This document shows positions 59,042-64,000 of a DNA stretch of 64,000 nt, piece by piece. The first letter of the stretch is position 1; every line of letters begins with the position of its first letter. Source of the DNA: Trileptium ribeirensis (taxonomy: Eukaryota > Nematoda > Enoplea > Enoplida > Thoracostomopsidae); the NCBI GenBank assembly GCA_030248225.1, contig JASANE010001431.1, forward strand, positions 1 through 64,000. The letters run 5' to 3'. The notes beneath the pieces are model-generated. The model was not told the origin of the DNA. It searched no databases and saw nothing but the letters and a program-made list of their open reading frames with translations. The position numbers and the translations under genes are program-made.

Positions 59042-60980
59042 AAAGCGATGAATGCACAGAAATCACGATTTTGTCCTTATGTAAGCGAACAAAACTTGCG
59101 ATGCAGCTACATGTAGGTGTTGTTCGCAGTCGCTATTTTGCGATTACCATCGTATCTTTGTGATAGCTTAGACGGAAAACAGCGATCACCAATGAGGCAA
59201 AACACTCACAGACAGCGAACATAGCTATCCGATTCAGCATGTTATTTGGTGCACGCGGAAAATTGTGCGAACTTGGGTAATGTGTGCGTCCGCAAATTCA
59301 TTCGTACATCATAAAGGCCTTGTTCACGCTCATAACGCGAACATTGATGGTATAAATGCGAACGGGAACGACTGATTTGGTGATTTTGACAAACGAACAA
59401 CCATGATGTACGCATCTAAAGTGGACTCATGCATTACTGGTTGTCAGTTTGAAGACATAACACCGCGCGCGCAACTAACGTTTTGTACTAGTCAAACATA
59501 ATGGATGCCGTAATACACTAGGATCAAATAAACAAGGTTTAAAACAAAAATAATGATATGATAATACGTTGTTTAAAATAACGTCAAAAAGTCTACGTTT
59601 ACAAAGGTTGGCAAGCTGCGATTTGTATGTAGAACAGCAACATCTATTTGGTGCAATATACTCAAAATGCTATGCTCTACGACCTCGCTTTGAAATTTGC
59701 TTTCGCAGAAGTGAATACAATCTTCAGGTTGTATCCAAATAAAGATCTCTTGACCACAGCCAGGCTGGGGGTCAAGCGCTGGAAGCACAAGAATAGATTA
59801 GTGTTTAGTGTTCAAGAGGCAGCAGCCTCAATTAAGATAAAATCTGAAGCCTTCAGCAATATGAAAACTTGGGCTCATAGTTAGGACTGGCATTCCAGGA
59901 ACGTAACAAGCTACATTTATTCTTGGATTGCACTAGGCGTTGTAGTAACAACCTTTGAATAATTTTAAGCTGAAATGTTTATTTCTGAGCATGGAACATC
60001 AGCTACACTTGTTTAGACTCTTTGGAGTTGTGCATTGATGCCGGTTCATCTGAGCTTTCCATTGCAAGTATTCCAGTATCGAGAAATGTTCATAGTTTTA
60101 CATACATGTCGGTCAACGTACGTGGGCCAAATGAATCACAGTTGGTTTAATTCGTAGAGTGTTTATAAATGCAATGAAACGAGCTATACAGGCTGTGCAC
60201 AAGTGTTGCCGCATTAGTACTGCATTGGAATATCTAATGTACACTTTACAAATGTAGTGTTCTATATCACCATGAAACGTCGATATTACTAGGATCTTGT
60301 CGAGATTACCCATATCACTTTAAAATTCTAAGGTATTACAAAAACATTAACCTCTAAATATATTATGTTATGGAAAAAAATTTTTATTTTTAAAACCTTT
60401 GAATCATTTGTTATAAAATAATCTAATAATTGTTCTATTTTGTTAAATATCTAAATTTATAACCAAAAATTTTATTCAAACAGTTCAATGAATGTTAGAA
60501 TGTATAAATCTATCATGCACGAAGCAGGGAGCAGCGTCTGGGTCCTGGACCACCACGCGACCCACACGCCAGTCGCGATCACTGCGTGTACCCAGCGTGG
60601 GCAACAGTAGATACTTTGCGTCCTCATAGGAGATAACTCAAACAAAGAAAACAACTATGTTTTGAAAGCAACTTCTTGTGAACCGTTTATCTTAGTCATT
60701 TATATAGTATGTCTATAATGCTTAAATTAACTTAAGTTAAAACTCATTTTATTAGCTGCAAACCTGGTTTTTTGTTTGGTATTAGTGAATTTAAGAAACA
60801 AATATTATTTCTATGTAGCTAACATTAATAAATACATTATGGGTGAGTCTGGTATGAACCTAGAATATGGGCAAGAGTGAGAGTAACCCAAAAAGGGAAT
60901 GACTGATTTGGCCCGAAACGGGTAAACACAATACAACGAAACAATGAAATCCAAAATAAATTTATGCTAATAAGCGGACT
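59042..60980. other. Stretch without recognisable gene
   Basis: The frames at 59,648-59,884 (plus) and 59,573-59,788 (minus) overlap in opposite directions and neither has a known motif. A small GC-rich patch at 60,525-60,605 stands out in composition only. Confidence 0.4.
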
Positions 60981-60981
60981 A

Positions 60982-61362
60982 TTAACGTTTACCACCTATA
61001 TATTTATAATATTTATTGGCTACGATAAACGCTTTATTGTCGGTAATAACCATAGGCTGTTTGTTTTGTGACTTTACCTTTAAGCGTTTGGCATTATATC
61101 CCTCGGGTTGAATCAAACTAAATCGAACCTTGTTGATATACGATTTTTGAATGTCATACATGTGATGATTGTGTTGCGGGTATTTTAACAGGTGTATCTG
61201 GTTATTTGCGATTAGCGCTAAATTGTTTGAGGCCAAATGGTTTTTCGAACACTGCACTTCGATATTTTTGTGGTACGAAGCGTAATATAACCGGACTTGG
61301 ATTTGATTTTGGTGGGGTATTCTGTGACAATAGCTTTTATATCGTCGTTTATTAGTTAACGT
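60982..61362 (-). CDS. Unrecognised minus-strand open frame
   Basis: An open frame of 126 codons runs from just after a TGA at 61,363-61,365 to a TAA, and another stop follows directly. It has no good ATG near its start, so it would have to be an internal or terminal exon. The product would be basic, rich in Asn, Lys, Gln and Tyr, without any domain I know. The minus strand is poor in G here, which lowers the chance of TGA and makes several frames look protein-like. Treat it as a candidate only. Confidence 0.2.
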   Translation of the reverse strand, partial: TLTNKRRYKSYCHRIPHQNQIQVRLYYASYHKNIEVQCSKNHLASNNLALIANNQIHLLKYPQHNHHMYDIQKSYINKVRFSLIQPEGYNAKRLKVKSQNKQPMVITDNKAFIVANKYYKYIGGKR

Positions 61363-62190
61363 TCACTATACGTTAAGATGTGTTGATTGATTACGTCTAT
61401 AATGCAGTATTCTAGCGATTGCTTTGGTTCGTTTGGCAGTACGTTTATACCACAAAAAGATTAGCTTTTGTGGGATTTTGACCTTTGGCCATTGCATCAG
61501 TATTGGTTTTCTTTATGCATGTTTCCAAAGAGCATAATCGTTGATTAGTGGTTGATCCTAGATACTTTACCATATTCTCGACGACAGAGCTGCATCTTGA
61601 TTATCAGTTGCTTCCCAGCCTCGTTTCCGTTTCGTCAACTTAATTACGGAGCTGCAATTAACTAATACACAAATGATTATACATATAAATATTATGAATA
61701 TGGTTCTAAAGTTTTTATTATAATGTTATTGTTTGTTATTGTTAATAGTCAAAAAGGTTGTAATTTTGTTGCAATCGAAGTGGTTTTCCAGTAAATTTCT
61801 ATACATTTAATAATTAGTTTTAAGAGGTAAGTTATGTTTTTGAAACGATGGTTGTGGCAACATTGTGACTAGCTATGAGCGCTTCTGAAACGTTGGGCTG
61901 TTTGTGTAACTTTCGTAACTGAAAGTGTGGTAATTTCATATATTCATATGGAACTTTGATACCAAATTCATTGATTCTTTACGTGATTACTATAATATTC
62001 TTTCATTAATTTCATGACTGCTTTCTTGTGACTTGGGGCTAGTATTACCACTAAGTCCTTCATGGAGTTTTTGAATGTAAAACTTTTTGCAAATTATACA
62101 GAACGTTTGGTGAGCTTTCTCAACAGCGGCGATAACAAAGGTTTGTTTAAGTTTCTTTAAATTATATAATGCTTTATAAGAAAGATAAAT

Positions 62191-62355
62191 TTACCTGATT
62201 GACCATTTCGTTTTGGTTCGGTGTTTTTGGTTGTCAGAAAACTGCTCCTGATATTTTGGGCTGTGATCTGTTTCCATTTGTGGATGTGGTCTGTCGAACG
62301 TGTTGTCACTGCTGTATGCGACTTCGAAATCTATTGTTTTATCATTACTAGCCAT
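62191..62355 (-). CDS. Possible small first exon, unrecognised
   Basis: ATG at 62,355 opens 54 codons of hydrophilic, acidic-then-basic sequence (Met-Ala-Ser-Asn-Asp-Lys-Thr-Ile-Asp-Phe-Glu at the start, Lys-Trp-Ser-Ile at the end). It finishes at ATCAG followed by GTAAAT, a good splice donor, and an in-frame TAA sits inside that donor. Further open pieces in other frames lie downstream on the same strand. No family recognised; its residue mix is less biased than its surroundings, which is the only support. Confidence 0.22.
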   Translation of the reverse strand: MASNDKTIDFEVAYSSDNTFDRPHPQMETDHSPKYQEQFSDNQKHRTKTKWSIR

Positions 62356-63350
62356 GGATTAAAGCAGTGTTCATAACTTTACATTTATCTGAAATATATT
62401 AGATATGGTTGTGAATACATGATAATATAGTATTCACAGTTGAAATGAAATTGACACATCCTATATTTTTTCCTTTTAAAACAAATCTTGATGTTCTTTA
62501 TCAGGAATAAATAAGGGATCGGTAGTCACAATATCGTTGTGCCAGATGTCTTTGTTGCGAAAACTATTGCATTGACATTGAATTCCGTTTTATTTGAAGT
62601 GATCCAAATCACATTACGAAAATTAAAAAATAGATTGGAAATGGATTATTAGGTTTATATGTTATTGATGGTTTACAAATAAATTTTATCAACATTAGTG
62701 GCCCATTCATAACAACATTTTTAATTTGGACACGTTTACGTATTCAATGGCCTTATTGGTAAAAATTTACAAGTTTTGAATTATAGTTATCATTAACTGT
62801 AATATTTTTACCTTTACAATTATGTGTTTGTATAACGTCCCAGATTAGCAAATGTAATTCCAATCGGGTTTAACTGATAAAAGGTTAATTATGGCGGAAA
62901 TGATTTTTTGTTACATGAAAAAACGGTACAATAGTTGATTTTTCGATTTTTACATTGGTTTTGGCCTGATAAGTTATTAATAATTTGTTGGTTATTGCAG
63001 GCTTACGTTTTCCGCGTTTTCGTTTAGGTTTGCGGGAAATTTATTGAAATTAAGGAAAACTGGTGTCGGGGTTTTCATGTGGCAGCTTATATTGGTAAGT
63101 CTATATGGGTATTTATGTTGTAGTCGTTTAATCTACATATTTTATTTTCGAACACGTTCAGTTCGAGCTTCAGGATTATTATTTGGTAGTTTGTCCAAAA
63201 CTGTCGCTGAAAAACTGCTTCAAACGAAATTGTTGAAGTGTTAAGCTACTAACACATGTTTACAATTAACATTGTCATATGGTACATGTAATAAATTCGT
63301 GCATACAAATGTCTGAATGAACGGTTAGCTATATAACAAGTCAGTTGTAG

Positions 63351-63495
63351 CATAGGTAACAGTGCGTTCAAAGATTTGTACGCACGGTAACTCGTTCAAA
63401 GTCGTGCTATCGCACTCGTTTGAACTCGCCACAAACCGTGCGTACTAATCTTTGAACGCATTGCTGCCTATGTAACAGGGCCGCTTCGGCCCTGT
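63351..63495. repeat. Hairpin-forming repeat with a second compact hairpin
   Basis: CATAGGTAACAGTGCGTTCA at 63,351 is mirrored by TGAACGCATTGCTGCCTATG ending at 63,472, with GTACGCACGG/CCGTGCGTAC further in, making a 122-bp imperfect hairpin. Directly after it ACAGGGCCG (63,475-63,483) pairs perfectly with CGGCCCTGT (63,487-63,495) around a CTT loop. Small MITE-like unit. Confidence 0.8.
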
Positions 63496-63534
63496 CACGA
63501 CTATTTCAGGACTTTCGTACTCAAAATTGTATAG

Positions 63535-63960
63535 GGACGCGTTGGCACATGGCTGTGTGTAAATAAAATGCCGTTTATAAATGTACAATGTTTGTAGACA
63601 AAATATGTTCATTAACAATTTGAGATAAAATACCGTTTATGTTAATCATAAAAATTAATGTACAATTTTGTATGAAATGCCGTTCATATTAATGTACAAT
63701 TTTTGTATAAAATGCCGTTCATATTAATGTACAATTTTTGCATAAGATGCCGTTTACATTAATGCACAATCTTTGTATAAAATGTCGTTTACATTAATGT
63801 ACAGTTTTTGTATAGAACGCCGATTACATTAAGGTACAATTTTTGTATAAAACGCCGTTATGTTACTGGACAGTTTTGTATGAAATGCTGCCTATCTTAA
63901 TGAACAGTTTGTATAAAAGTATAAAATGCTGCTTACATACTGTGGACTGTTTTGTATATA
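63535..63960. repeat. 36-bp tandem repeat, about 11 copies
   Basis: Units of AAATGCCGTTTATATTAATG plus TACAATTTTTGTATAA, degenerating towards the window end. The array lies just outside the hairpin unit at 63,351-63,495 and may belong to the same element, whose remainder is beyond the window. Confidence 0.92.
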
Positions 63961-64000
63961 ACTGTCGCTTTATGCTAGGGACGGGTGTTACGACCCGACC

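Noticed and set aside
60470..63100. Minus-strand frames that read as long proteins if TAA and TAG coded for Gln, and TAA in place of the conserved Gln of Val-Pro-Gln-Gly in the LINE at 28.2-29.5 kb
   Set aside because: The minus strand is poor in G, so TGA is rare and TAA common; several frames look equally good. The LINE also has frameshifts, and CAA to TAA is a simple transition in a dead copy. The piggyBac stop falls at a Trp position, not Gln. No support for a changed genetic code.

Overview
This window looks like repeat-dominated, AT-rich genomic DNA from an invertebrate animal. There are no bacterial operons or ribosome binding sites. The only recognisable proteins are decayed eukaryotic transposon products: Tc1/mariner-type and piggyBac transposases and two kinds of non-LTR reverse transcriptase. 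The RTE-type and CR1/Jockey-type fragments resemble families I associate with nematodes and other invertebrates, but the sequence does not fix the phylum. I found no intact host gene. Nearly every long open frame is a repeat translated by chance, an antisense shadow, or a broken transposon gene.

Region by region. Bases 1 to about 11,450 form a giant imperfect palindrome. Its arms are about 5 and 6.4 kb, its axis lies at 5049/5050, and an almost perfect 132-bp core sits at the centre. Each arm carries a decayed Tc1/mariner transposase remnant and a 35-bp minisatellite. The right arm runs into a 128-bp tandem array (11.33-12.29 kb), and the left arm is cut off by the window edge. From 12.3 to 24.3 kb the DNA is AT-rich and non-coding, with scattered dispersed repeats. 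Between 24,360 and 28,120 a 1.88-kb segment is tandemly duplicated. Each copy holds the same 5'-truncated RTE insertion flanked by the same 17-bp target duplication. A frameshifted CR1/Jockey-type LINE follows (28.2-29.55 kb, minus strand).

A complete but mutated piggyBac element lies at 33,027-35,532, with TTAA target sites and matching terminal inverted repeats. A 28-bp minisatellite occupies 40.2-40.8 kb. From 42.0 to 47.9 kb there is a distinctly G+C-richer block of unknown nature, full of short perfect hairpins and without recognisable proteins. It is followed by a 21-22-bp minisatellite and a foldback-type element (48.63-51.73 kb) whose inverted arms are themselves 23-bp minisatellites. 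Further right are a 1.5-kb element with 13-bp terminal inverted repeats (52.79-54.28 kb), two MITE-like palindromes (56.76-57.21 and 58.46-59.04 kb), a strand-asymmetric stretch with weak minus-strand open frames (60.9-63.1 kb), and a terminal 36-bp tandem array.

The most unusual object is a dispersed repeat family (18.8 kb, probably 21.9 kb, 52.2 kb, and four tandem 296-bp units at 54.9-56.0 kb). It combines piggyBac-like hallmarks (TTAA flanks, termini of the CCCTTTCATGCC type) with an internal tRNA-like RNA polymerase III promoter (A and B boxes 53 bp apart end to end). It therefore looks like a SINE-like unit mobilised as a DNA transposon. All identity levels and family placements were judged by eye, without database or alignment tools.
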